From contig CM070611.1 of the NCBI GenBank assembly GCA_036346395.1, positions 20,346,473 to 20,410,472 on the forward strand: a stretch of DNA of 64,000 bases, in the 5' to 3' direction. This document shows, piece after piece, positions 19,779 to 29,030 of this stretch. The DNA comes from Hsuehochloa calcarea. Lineage: Eukaryota > Streptophyta > Magnoliopsida > Poales > Poaceae. How positions within the stretch are numbered: position 1 is the stretch's first letter; each line of letters starts with the position of its first letter. The notes beneath the pieces are model-generated. The model saw nothing but the letters and a program-made list of their open reading frames with translations. It did not search any database and was not told the origin of the DNA. A program made the position numbers and the translations under genes.

Positions 19779-22045
19779 TCACGGCACGGACATCCTTCCT
19801 GATGACGGCGGAGGACTCCCGTTTTCGACGACCGCGATGACTGGGCTCCGCACGACATACTTCCCTGACACCCAACTCAAGCTTCCCTCCACAGTATCTT
19901 GTCCGTCCACGCCGTGGCTGCTCACCGACACACTAAATGACTTCTTCTCTCCGACCTTGGAGAACACCAGAGTCTCCGGGGAGACGCGCACCGTCAGCGA
20001 CTTCGGCACGTCCAGCTTCAGCGTGTACGTCGACTTGGCTGGCCCCACGTTCGTCACCGTCCGGTTGACCGTGAATGGTGTCGACTTCTGCGGCACTGTT
20101 ATAGTCGGGTAGTTCAACTGTGCTTCAGGAATCTTGGGCAACTTCGCGCAGGTCAAGCTCGAGTTCCGCACGATGGTTGCTAGGGCACGATCGCCTAGGA
20201 GCGAGCAGATGTAGCCGGCGTAGTCAATGACACCGAGGTTGTACACTAGGCCCGGGTCGGCGGCTCTGGTGGGGTTGACATGGCCGGCGCCTGTCGCGTA
20301 CACGTTGGCTTTCTTGTGTTGCTCATCCAAGATCAGGCCACCGGTTTTGTTGACGGCGTCCGATGTCGTCAGGATGGCTGACTTGATGGCAGCCGGTGAC
20401 CAGTCGGGGTGGGAGCTCTTGATAAGCGCCGCGACGCCGCTGACATGCGGCGTCGCCATGGATGTGCCGGATATGATGTTGTAAGGCCCGGCGACACCTT
20501 TCACTTGTGGTGGCCATGCGGCAAGGATGTTAAGCCCTGGAGCCAAGATGTCCGGCTTGAGCACACCGGGGGTGACCAAGCTTGGACCCCGGGACGAGAA
20601 GAACGCGACTCGGGGGCTGGACCGATACCAAGCAATGTGTTGTTGTACGTGATAGTGGCCGCCGATTTGCTCACCGATGTTGCGTAATATGTTATGTCCT
20701 TGCCATCGGCCACGGTCACCTGCACCACGGAGGAACCGTAATCTCGGAGATTAGTGGTGTAGCCATCGGTTTCTTTGTTGAACAGCACCACGCCGGCCGC
20801 GCCGGCACTCTTCATGTCACGGATGATAGATTTCTGAACAATGTAGTCATGGGCCTCGCAAACCACAATCTTGCCGGCGACGACGCCTTCACCCTCGTAT
20901 TGGCAGTAACGCCGTTTCTCGGAGTAGAGCAGAGGGTACGACTTGGAGCTTGGGTTCGATACCTGAGTAAGCGCTTGTCCGTCGATGCGCTTGCCGCTGG
21001 CAAGCTGCACGTCAGCGTGGAAGCTCCGATCCACTGAGCCGGCGGCGACCGTGAGCAACCACGGCGCATCATTGGTGACTGTCGCCAACGAGGGGCCACT
21101 GTTGCCAGCAGCGCACAGCACGATGATGCCCTTGGATACCGCAGTGAACGTGCCGATTGCAATGGGGTCTTCGTCGAAGCTGACACTCGTACTGCCGCCG
21201 AGGGAGAGGGAGAGCACGTCCACGCCATCCTTGATAGCCGCGTCCAGGCCGGCCAAAATGGCCGATTGCTGACAGCCATCACCAGTGCACACCTTGTACA
21301 TGGCGATGTGCGCCAGGGGAGCAACTCCGGCCGCGACGCCCGCACCCAGACCATGGACCGAGGCACCGGTGACGAAGTTCCCTGCGGCCGTGGATGAGGT
21401 GTGCGTACCGTGACCTTCGTCATCCCCTGTCTCGCCTCCAACAAACGACTTGGCGCCGATGAGCTTGTTGTTGCACCGGGCCGCAAAACCTTTGCACGAG
21501 CCCTTCCACCTCGTCGGGGGAGGCGGGACGCCATGGTCGTCGAATGAACGGTGCGTTGCATGGATGCCGGTGTCGAGCAGCCCGACGATGATCCCCTTCC
21601 CATAGCGGGCCTCGCTCCAGAACCCTGTGCCGTTCCTTAGCCCAAGGAACTCTGGCGTGTGCGTTGTCATGAGCTGCAGCGTTCGGTCCGGGAATGCGTG
21701 CACGAACCCAGGATTCTGGGATACCGCGTTGAGCTCGGCATGAGTGAGCCTTGCAGCGAAGCCGCTGATCACCTCGGTGTAGGAGTGGGTGAGGCGTGGC
21801 TCGCCGGAGTCGGTGTGCAAGCTCGGCAAGAAAGACTCATGCCACCGACGGTGCTCGTCTTCGCTGGCATCGTAGTCAAGCGAGGGTGGCTCGACGAGCA
21901 CAATGTAAGTTTGACGAGCGGAAGGTTGCGTGGAATTTTGCTGTAAGCTTGAACCTGGATTGATATAGCACAGCGCAGGTGCAGGAGAGAGGGAGATGGG
22001 GAACAAGAGAAGAGGTACTAGTAAGAGATAGGAAAAGGACGCCAT
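19779..22045 (-). CDS. Subtilisin-like serine protease (plant subtilase, S8A), one-base frameshift
   Basis: Intronless, about 755 codons, close to the usual subtilase length. In order: signal peptide (MASFSYLLLVPLLLFPISLS, cut near ALC); I9 propeptide from TYIVLVEPP to about residue 120; peptidase domain with catalytic Asp158 (IIVGLLDTGI), His212 (DEGHGTHTSSTAAG) and oxyanion Asn315 (CAAGNSGP); PA insert around 360-460; catalytic Ser in IISGTSMATPHVSG (codon 20462-20460); then a fibronectin-III-like C-terminus. By family knowledge it would be secreted to the cell wall and self-process its propeptide. The frame breaks at a run of five G (plus strand 20613-20617) where six are needed to link LLGIGPAP to the next segment; the reading resumes LVTPGVLKPD. 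All catalytic residues remain, so error or a very recent mutation is likely. The start ATG is 71 bp downstream of a TATA box. Confidence 0.92.
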
Positions 22046-22115
22046 TGTTTATAGAAGACCTAGACCTACGTACCTAGGAGGAAGATGATGGCGATGCAAG
22101 TGCGCAATGGTGTTC

Positions 22116-22121
22116 TTTATA
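22116..22121 (-). promoter_or_regulatory. TATA box of the subtilase gene
   Basis: Minus strand GTGTATAAAGAAC places TATAAA 71-76 bp before the ATG. That predicts transcription starting near 22,088 and a 5' UTR of about 40 nt. Confidence 0.7.
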
Positions 22122-22480
22122 CACCCATGAATGGTGTGCTGTTTTGGCAAAATGTTATCAACTCAGCGTCATAACTTGGTGCCAATTTAATTTGCCTGAG
22201 ATTTGGATGGAATGTATTAATTGGGAGGCCAAATGCATACTAGAGTTTCTGTCCTGGAACGTGCTCATCAAGTGATTGTGACAGAAAAAATTAGCTTTTT
22301 TCATTTTTCTGCATGAATCTAGATGATTTTCCCCCTCGTGCTGCATGCATTTACATTATAGGTAAGCATATAAAGGAAGGAAAGTATTCAATTCTAACAG
22401 CTGGTTTATCTTTTTTTTTAATCTTTGAAAAATTGATTCTAGCTAAAGTCGGAAGAATCGGACAAGGTTCAAAGAAATGA
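22122..22480. other. Upstream region of the subtilase gene
   Basis: AT-rich, no further gene. Upstream control elements may lie here, but I can name none. Confidence 0.5.
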
Positions 22481-22622
22481 CTTTATACATTTGCATGCCT
22501 TGGTGGATACGAAGAAATGCCTACTATATACATTTGCAAATGCCTACTATATACATTTGCATGCCTTGGTGGATACGAAGAAATGCCTACTATATACATT
22601 TGCATGCCGTGGTGGATACATG
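22481..22622. repeat. Tandem repeat around TATACATTTGCATGCC
   Basis: The segment ATACATTTGCATGCC(T/G)TGGTGGATAC plus GAAGAAATGCCTACTAT occurs two and a half times, with a shortened unit (ATACATTTGCAAATGCCTAC) in the middle. Confidence 0.85.
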
Positions 22623-22671
22623 GGTAAGAACTTCCAAACCGAATCCAGGGAGAGCAGACTAAATGACTATG

Positions 22672-22945
22672 ATAAAATTATCACAGACAGTTAAATAAGT
22701 ATCACAGACGATTCGTATAAAATTATCACAGACGGTTCGTATAAAGAACCGTCTGTGATATACGAACCATCTGTGATAATTATCATAGACGGTTCGTATA
22801 AAGAACTGTCTGTGATATACGAACCGTCTGTGATAAAATTATCACAGACAGTTAAATAAGTATCACAGACGGTTCTTTATACGAACCGTCTGTGATACAT
22901 GCCTATCACAAACGGTTCTTGTAAAGAACAGTATGTGATATACAA
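22672..22945. repeat. CACTA subterminal array of CACAGACGGTT hairpins
   Basis: The word TATCACAGACGGTTC and its complement alternate about ten times. Strong pairs include CACAGACGGTTCTTTATACG followed by AACCGTCTGTG. Some copies carry point changes (CAGACAGTT, CATAGACGG). In CACTA elements such subterminal repeats bind the element-encoded protein; that role is inferred here. Confidence 0.85.
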
Positions 22946-22948
22946 GCA

Positions 22949-22957
22949 CTATAAATA
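22949..22957 (+). promoter_or_regulatory. TATA box of the CACTA transposase
   Basis: CTATAAATA immediately after the hairpin array and about 450 bp before the transposase ATG. The 5' leader holds two direct duplications (22974-23022 and 23231-23326). Confidence 0.65.
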
Positions 22958-23230
22958 GATGCTCCCGACAGGCCCCCTTTTCATTCCATTTGAGGCGCCC
23001 CCTTTTCATTCCATTTGAGGCGCCGCCACCCTGCTGCTGCTGATGCCTCCTCCCCATTGGCCACCTTGCTGCTGCTGCTGCCTCCTCCCCCGTTGTGCCA
23101 CCCTGCTACTGCTGACTCCTTCCATGCACATTGCTGTCCATTCCGTTTTGAGCTGTTACCCCTGCCTCCTCCTCCCCCATTGCGGCACCTCTGCTGCCTC
23201 CTCCCACATTGCGCCACCTTGGAGAGAAGG

Positions 23231-23326
23231 GTAACGATCTGTAACCCTTTATTTTTACTCTAGACTAATCACTAATGTGTAACGATCTGTAACCCTTTAT
23301 ATTTGCTCTAGACTAATCACTAATGT
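23231..23326. repeat. 48-bp tandem duplication in the transposase leader
   Basis: GTAACGATCTGTAACCCTTT and the rest of the unit occur at 23231-23278 and 23279-23326 with two or three differences. Confidence 0.88.
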
Positions 23327-23406
23327 GTTTGGCCATTATGAAGGGTACTTGCGGTTTATTAATATAATTTAACACTAATTAAGTTGTTACGTGCGTATAC
23401 GTGTAG

Positions 23407-24250
23407 ATGGACCGAAACTGGATGTACATTGAGAACCGTGTGAGTGAAGAGTATATTAATGGTGTGTTTGCTTTTAGAAGAGCCGCCGAGCAGGATATAT
23501 TGAAGAAGGGGATAAAATTTATGTACTGTCCATGCATTGATTGCGGTAATATGAAAATGTTTAACAAGCCGGCGCAGATCGAAGCTCACTTAATACGAAG
23601 GGGTTTCAAAAAATGATATACATGTTGGAGCAGTCACGGTGAAGAGCAGATTATACCGAAAGTCAGTAATGACGACATCGCCGAGGAAGTCAACGATATG
23701 CAGGGTATGGAATGTGCTTTTGATGAGGATAGGTCGCATGATGACAATCTGGATCAGATGCTACGCGATGCAGAAGGGAACTACGGTGAGTAAGAGTTTT
23801 GTAGATCCGAGGGCTTAATGGAGGACTCGGGGAAACCTTTGTTCCCTGGCTACAAGCCGGAATACACAAGGTTGTCAACCGTGCTTGAACTGCTAAAATT
23901 GAAGGCAAGCAATGGTTGGTCCGACAAGAGTTTTACTGGCGTTGTTAGGTCTCTTAGTCGACATCCTTCCGAGGGAAACGTATTGCCCAAAGACGACCTA
24001 CCAAGCTAAGAAGGTTCTTTGTCCATTGGGAATGGAAGTAGAAAGAATACATGCATGTCCGAACGATTGTATCCTCTCATCAGAAAGAGTATGCAGACAT
24101 ACATGTATGCCCGTGTGCAAAGCATCCCGATACAAGCGTAAGAATATCGCTAAGGCGAAGCAAGGACCTCTCGCTAAGATGTTGTGGTATCTCGCTGTGA
24201 TCCCACGCTTGAAGCGTTTATTTGCGAACCGAAGGAGGCAAGATTGATGC
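23407..24250 (+). pseudogene. CACTA transposase N-terminus (transposase-associated domain and start of TNP2)
   Basis: ATG at 23407 opens MDRNWMYIENRVSEEYINGV with the Cys motif CPCIDCGN and AHLIRRGF, the transposase-associated domain. A TGA at 23614 interrupts it just before YTCWSSHGEE. A second stop follows NYGE near 23,793. From 23,850 the TNP2 text EYTRLSTVLELLKLKASNGW moves to another frame near 23,940 (LLVDILPRE), then continues as KVLCPLGMEVERIHACPNDC. At least two stops and two frameshifts are present. Confidence 0.85.
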
Positions 24251-24968
24251 GTTGGCACTCTGAGGAGCGTAAGAAAGATGGGAAGCTCGGACACTCGCTG
24301 ATTCTCGCGGTGGAGAAACTTATCGGACCAAGAGTTGGTGCGGAACCGAGGAACATAAGGTTAGGGTTGAGTATGGACGAAATGAATCCTTTGATGTCTG
24401 AGCGTACCGACATAGCACCTGGCCCGTGAATCTATGTATGTACAACCTTCCTCCTTGGCTGTGTATAAAGCGGAAATACATTTTGATGTCACTACTTATC
24501 CAAGGGCCGAAGCAACCTGGGAACGATATTGATGTGTACCTAGCACCATTGCTGGAAGATCTTGTGACACTTTGGAACGAAGGGGTACAAGTATGGGATG
24601 TGTACAAACGAGAGAACTTCACTTTACGCGCCATGTTATTCTGCACCATCAATGATTTTTCTGCCCTTGGTAACCTATTGGGGTTCAGTACAAAAGGAGT
24701 CAAAGCCTGTCCGCACTACTTAGATGGTACCGTGAGTGTATGGCTGAACAACTCGCGCAAAACTGTGTATATGCGTCACCGTAGGTTCCTTCCCAGGATT
24801 CACCCATACCGCAAGATGAAGAAACAATTCGATGGAAATAAGGAGGACGGTTCAGCTCCAAGGGCTTTTAGAGGGAAAGAGGTCTATGATATGGTTAAGG
24901 ATATCGATGTTGTGCTTGGAAAGGGACGTAAATTAAGGACCCCTCAGAAAAACATCTGGAAGAAGTAG
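24251..24968 (+). pseudogene. CACTA transposase, TNP2 core, first part
   Basis: Frames carry RLMRWHSEERKKDGKLGH, then (from 24426) NLCMYNLPPWLCIKRKYILM, GPKQPGNDIDVYLAPLLEDL and CTINDFSALGNLLGFSTKG. All are typical of plant TNP2 transposases. A frameshift lies near 24,300-24,420. The last frame ends at a stop in KNIWKK (24968). Confidence 0.87.
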
Positions 24969-24983
24969 TCAATTTTTTGGGAC

Positions 24984-26132
24984 TTGCCTTATTGGGAGCA
25001 CTTAGAAGTTCGCCACTGCATCGATATCATGCACGTGGAGAAGAATGTATGTGATAGCTTGATTGGTCTCTTACTAAACATTAGTGGCAAAACAAAAGAC
25101 GGTGTTAACGCATGGCGTGACTTCGTTGATATGAACATAAGAACCGAGTTAGCACCGAAAGAGACCGATAAAGGACGAACGTACCTTCCCCCAGCTTGCT
25201 ACACTTTGTCCAAGGCTGAGAGAAATGAACTGTGTCAAAGCTTACATGGTGTGAAAGTTCCATCCGGTTACTTCGCCAATATTAATAAACTTGTTTCCAT
25301 TAAAGATTTGAAATTAATTAGTATGAAGTCTCATAATTGTCATGTGCTGATGACACAGATGCTTCCTGTTGCAATTAGGAGTATCTTGCCAAACAAGGTC
25401 CGAGTGGCAATCTTTAGGCTGTGTTATTTCTTTAATTCAATTGCTCAGAAGGTCATCGATCCCGAAGGACTCGACGCTCTGCAGGCCGAGGTGGTGACGA
25501 CTCTATGTCATCTTGAGATGTATTTCCCTCCGTCATTTTTTGATATCATGGTCCATCTCATTGTTCACCTTGTGAAAGAGATAAAGATATGCGGCCATGT
25601 GTTCCTACGTCATATGTACCCTTTCGAGAGATACATGGGAATTTTGAAGTCCTACGTACGGAATCGATATCGGCCGAAGGGCAGTATCATCGAAGGTTAT
25701 GCAACCGAAGAGGTCATTGAGTTCTGCGTTGACTACATGGCTCAGGTGGAACCGATAGGTGTGCCTCTATCTCGTCACGAGGGGAGACTGGAGTGTATCG
25801 GGACCATCGGAAGGAAAGCAATCACTCCCGATCTAGATACATACGCGCAGGCCCATTTCATGGTCTTGCAACACATGACCCAAGTGTCCCCGTACATCGA
25901 CGAGCACAAAGACATAGTACGCCAACAGAATCCAGACCGGTCGGAGGTTTGGATAACGAGAGAGTACAACCGTTGGTTCAACGAATGGTTAAAGATGCGA
26001 TTCACTTGGAGGTCATCAAGTGATGAAACACTGCTATGGTTGGCCAAAGGACCAAAATTTACAAATGTGACATGGCAAGGATACGACATAAATGGGTACA
26101 CATTTTATACGGCTCGTGATAGGAAGAGCTGA
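24984..26132 (+). pseudogene. CACTA transposase, TNP2 C-terminal part and DUF4218-like region
   Basis: A 382-codon open stretch: LPYWEHLEVRHCIDIMHVEK at its start, a LPPACYTLSKAERNELCQSL middle, and HLEMYFPPSFFDIMVHLIVH with PFERYMGILKSYVRNRYRPK, the DUF4218 pattern that follows TNP2 in plants. It is the longest intact piece of the transposase. It is bounded by a stop before (24968) and after (26132), both in places where the protein should continue. Confidence 0.9.
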
Positions 26133-26144
26133 CCCGTAGCAGCG

Positions 26145-26606
26145 GTGTCCGTGATAGATGCATTTCACGAGGGTTCAATACCGTGGGGGCACGGGTTGAA
26201 CTCGTACTATGGGTTCGTAGAGGAGATTTGGGAGCTCGACTATGTACTTTTCAAGATCCCCCTGTTTCGATGTCATTGGGTTAAACTTCCGCAGGGCGTG
26301 AAGGTCGACAAGTACGGCGTCACTACTGTGGACCTTAAACGTGTCGGATACAAGGACAAACCATTCGTACTCTCTAAGCAAGTTGTTCAAGTTTTTTACG
26401 TAACAGACCCAGCAAATAAGAACCACCACGTAGTTCTACATGGGAAAAGAAGGATTGTCGGAGTTGAGAATGTCGTGGATGAGGAAGAGTACAATCAATT
26501 TGACGAGTTGCCTCCTTTCGGAGACGGCATCAGACTGGAGGAAGAACCCAATGAGGAAGCTAGCTATATGCGCGTCGATCATCATGAAGGACTATATTTC
26601 AATTAA
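26145..26606 (+). pseudogene. CACTA transposase, DUF4216-like C-terminus
   Basis: The text YYGFVEEIWELDYVLFKIPL, then FRCHWVKLPQGVKVDKYGVT and VFYVTDPANKNHHVVLHGK, matches DUF4216, the usual last domain of plant TNP2 proteins. An acidic tail follows (EEEYNQFDELPPFGDGIRLE). The stop at 26604-26606 looks like the natural end of the protein. Confidence 0.87.
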
Positions 26607-27681
26607 GCATGTATTCCATTGTAATTTGATGTTAATATGTGTTATGGACTTATCATCTCTAATATTGATGTTAATGCGGACTTGTTAGAGTTATCAACTT
26701 GTTGAGAATATCATCTTTGAAACCTTGTTGGAAATGCACACAAATGGGCAAATGTGTTTTGTCATTTGAGCAAAGTTAAAAGTGCATTGCTTCGTGGTCA
26801 AGCGGTCGATAGGTGCTAAATTGGTCGATCGCCATGTGTCATGGTCTCGACCGATTTGGCGTGATCGGTGACAATTAGTTGTGTTTCAAATATATAAAAA
26901 TGAGGATAAATTAAAACTTTTGGATGCATCCTTGTTGTCATTTGAATTCTCTAGAATCTATCTCCTTGAAATGTGGACTTCAAATTCAATTAAGGTTATT
27001 GACTCGAAGTGTTGCAATTCAAGGTCTTCTGGTCAAACCTTGTGATCATCCTCAGGAAATATTTTTCCTAAATTCTTGATCATCTAGGTAACCTCCCTGA
27101 GAAATTTCATAATTTTTAGAAATTATTTGCTATTTCTTAAGGGCTGGTCAAACCTGTTGTCTCCCTGGTCAAACCCCTTGTCCAGCAGCTTGTGCATTTT
27201 CTAGCGGGCAATGCACTGCATGAGAAATTCTGGAAAATTCATACACAGTTGATCTTGAAGTCAGGATTACTCAGTAAAAATTTCAGAATTTTTGGAGCTG
27301 TGGAGCTACCTCTGGAAATTCCCAAATCATCTCAGCCTTTCAATACAAAATCTGGAATCATTATTCCTCGGGCTCGAACCCGAGTCAGACTCCGACCCGA
27401 GTCTCGCGGTTCAGCTCAACCGCCTAACCGCGTCGTTTGTGAGCCGTCCGATGGATACCCTCCGGTCCAGATCTCGTACCCGTTCGGACCACTCGGGCCT
27501 TCCCGCTCCTGGATCCGAGCCGTCCGATTTGGAGATCACGGCCTGGATTGAGGGGCCGATCGGACCGACCGATCGCCCTTTCACTTGAACTGTCTGATTT
27601 GGAGATCAACGGCCCGGATTGAGTGGTCGATCGGACCGGCCGATCGCCCCGTTCGATCTCGATTACTCACAGCACAGATCT
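26607..27681. other. CACTA 3' region, no gene
   Basis: Non-coding. It includes GTCGATCG-rich text and, at 27,519-27,655, two tandem copies of a segment containing CCGTCCGATTTGGAGATC and GGCCGATCG. Comparable wording occurs near 35,650 and 60,650, so part of this may be retrotransposon-derived. Confidence 0.5.
27519..27655. repeat. Tandem duplication, 2 copies of about 68 bp
   Basis: Both copies carry a C(C/T)GTC(C/T)GATTTGGAGATC start, a GGCC(T/C)GGATTGAG middle and a GATCGGACCG(A/G)CCGATCGCCC end. Confidence 0.82.
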
Positions 27682-27812
27682 GCATAGAATAGACGGTTAT
27701 TTAATGGAACCGTCTGTGATTACTCACATCACAGACGGCTCTATTAAAGAACCGTCTGTGATGTTTAGGGTTTATCACAGACGGTTCTATTAAAGAACCG
27801 TCTGTGATGTTA
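27682..27812. repeat. Second CACAGACGGTT hairpin array
   Basis: Three inverted pairs of ATCACAGACGG(T/C)TCTATTA and AAGAACCGTCTGTGAT. The core words match the array at 22672-22945, but the loop sequence differs (TATTA instead of TTTATACG). This argues for a different subfamily or a separate element rather than the matching end. Confidence 0.85.
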
Positions 27813-27815
27813 GTC

Positions 27816-27822
27816 TATATAA
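27816..27822 (+). promoter_or_regulatory. TATA box after the second CACTA array
   Basis: TATATAA five bases after the last hairpin, the same layout as at 22949. It would drive transcription rightward into the MAPR-like fragment. Confidence 0.55.
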
Positions 27823-28044
27823 GTGCTCCGCTCGAATGGTTGTGTAGTTGCCCTAGTTCTTAACACTTCCTAGAATTACCCAACGCCACCTCCCCCGATC
27901 CCACCCAACGCCGCCTCGCCCGTTCCGGCCACCGGTGCTCCTCTGGCCGATTCGGTGCCGCTAGAAGCTTCGCCCCACCGCCCTCGGCCATCCCTGCAAG
28001 CCGGCCGATGCTCCCCACCGCTGTGGGCCTCCACCGCCGTGCGC

Positions 28045-28140
28045 CTCCCCTCCGACAAGGAGCTCGGCGTCCTCACCGACTGGGAGACCAAGTTTCAGGC
28101 AAAGTACCCCGTCGTTGCCCGCCTCGCCGACTCCGCCTAA
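28045..28140 (+). pseudogene. Captured C-terminal fragment of a MAPR-type (steroid/heme-binding, cytochrome b5-like) gene
   Basis: The open frame ends SDKELGVLTDWETKFQAKYP then VVARLADSA and a stop. This matches the C-terminus of the small plant membrane-associated progesterone-receptor-like proteins (MAPR2 type), whose last residues have the DWE-KF-AKYPVVGR pattern. The heme/steroid-binding cytochrome b5 fold that should precede it is missing. Upstream (27,860-28,040) the frame is GC-rich low-complexity text with no ATG. It lies between a CACTA-type array with its TATA box and a retrotransposon LTR, as expected for a gene piece taken up by a transposon. Confidence 0.65.
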
Positions 28141-29030
28141 ACTCAACCCCCAACCCCAACCCCCCCACCACCAGTCCACCATCACCGTCCTCTTCCGCGG
28201 GCTAAGTATTGTTGTATCCTCCTGTGTGCTCACCATATCTCCGTATGTATCCTGAGACTCGCTGCATGGACTGGTGTCAGGGTGTGTGCTTAATTGCCTA
28301 CTGGCTGCTTAACTATAACTACTCAATAATCTGAATGGAAAGACTCTCGGGTTGTTTTAAGTATTGATCTGGGTGGTCTTTATAATTGCCACTTTGTTTC
28401 AGATGCAATAGGTTGTTCTAAGGTTTGATTTAAGTTTTTCTGTCTGGAAGCGATGTCTGAATGTACAACCATAGGTTTAGTTGATTGTGTTTTTCTTGAC
28501 ATGTTAAGACATTAGTTGTCAGCGTCATATAGGCACATCAAAATAGTTTCCAGGCTGGTGATTTAGGGGAAAGCAGTTTCTTTTCTTGAGGTTTTCTGTG
28601 GTAGTCAATGGATGGATGGCAATAGTGGGATTGTTTATGGTGGATGGTTGGAGTGTTCCAACTTTAACAAGTTCTTGTTGTGTCAGTCTTTGGATAATTC
28701 ATTGTAACCATGAACATGGACATCCATTCAGTTGTTACACTTTGCAGTTTCTGAAGTTCTCTTGGGCAATTGATTCTTGGAACACAGATACATAGGTAGC
28801 CATTGATATGATATACTATCGTTGATACGCTCGATGATTGTTACTTGTGTGACTTCTTTACTTTGAAAGATTGTGAGGATTCTTGTTTGCGTCTTAGCTG
28901 TGTAATATCTGACTGCGATACACAGATATGAACGGCATCATATTATTATATTTACAAGGCATATTATTATATTTACAACGTCGAGAAGTAGATGAAGAAA
29001 CGAGTTTACAACGTCGGACGCCCTTCACGA
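28141..29030. other. Sequence downstream of the MAPR-like fragment
   Basis: No coding region that I can support. The T-rich, GT-containing text is compatible with intron or 3' UTR captured with the fragment. The last 60 bp contain a duplicated CATATTATTATATTTACAA. Confidence 0.45.

Larger units (their letters stand above)
22672..27689 (+). mobile_element. CACTA (En/Spm) DNA transposon, defective
   Basis: A hairpin-rich subterminal array (22672-22945), a TATA box, then a TNP2-type transposase in CACTA domain order: transposase-associated N-terminal domain, TNP2 core, DUF4218-like and DUF4216-like parts. I see neither a terminal CACTA repeat nor a 3-bp target duplication, so the ends are approximate. 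The array at 27682-27812 may be its own right end or the left end of a second element. Internal stops make it non-autonomous as written. Confidence 0.8.

Noticed and set aside
20582..21946. Several plus-strand frames of 92-151 codons and a 263-codon minus frame
   Set aside because: Shadows of the high-GC subtilase coding sequence in other frames.
22481..22945. CRISPR-like repeat array
   Set aside because: Units are contiguous or alternately inverted, with no unique spacers; they are plant tandem and CACTA subterminal repeats.
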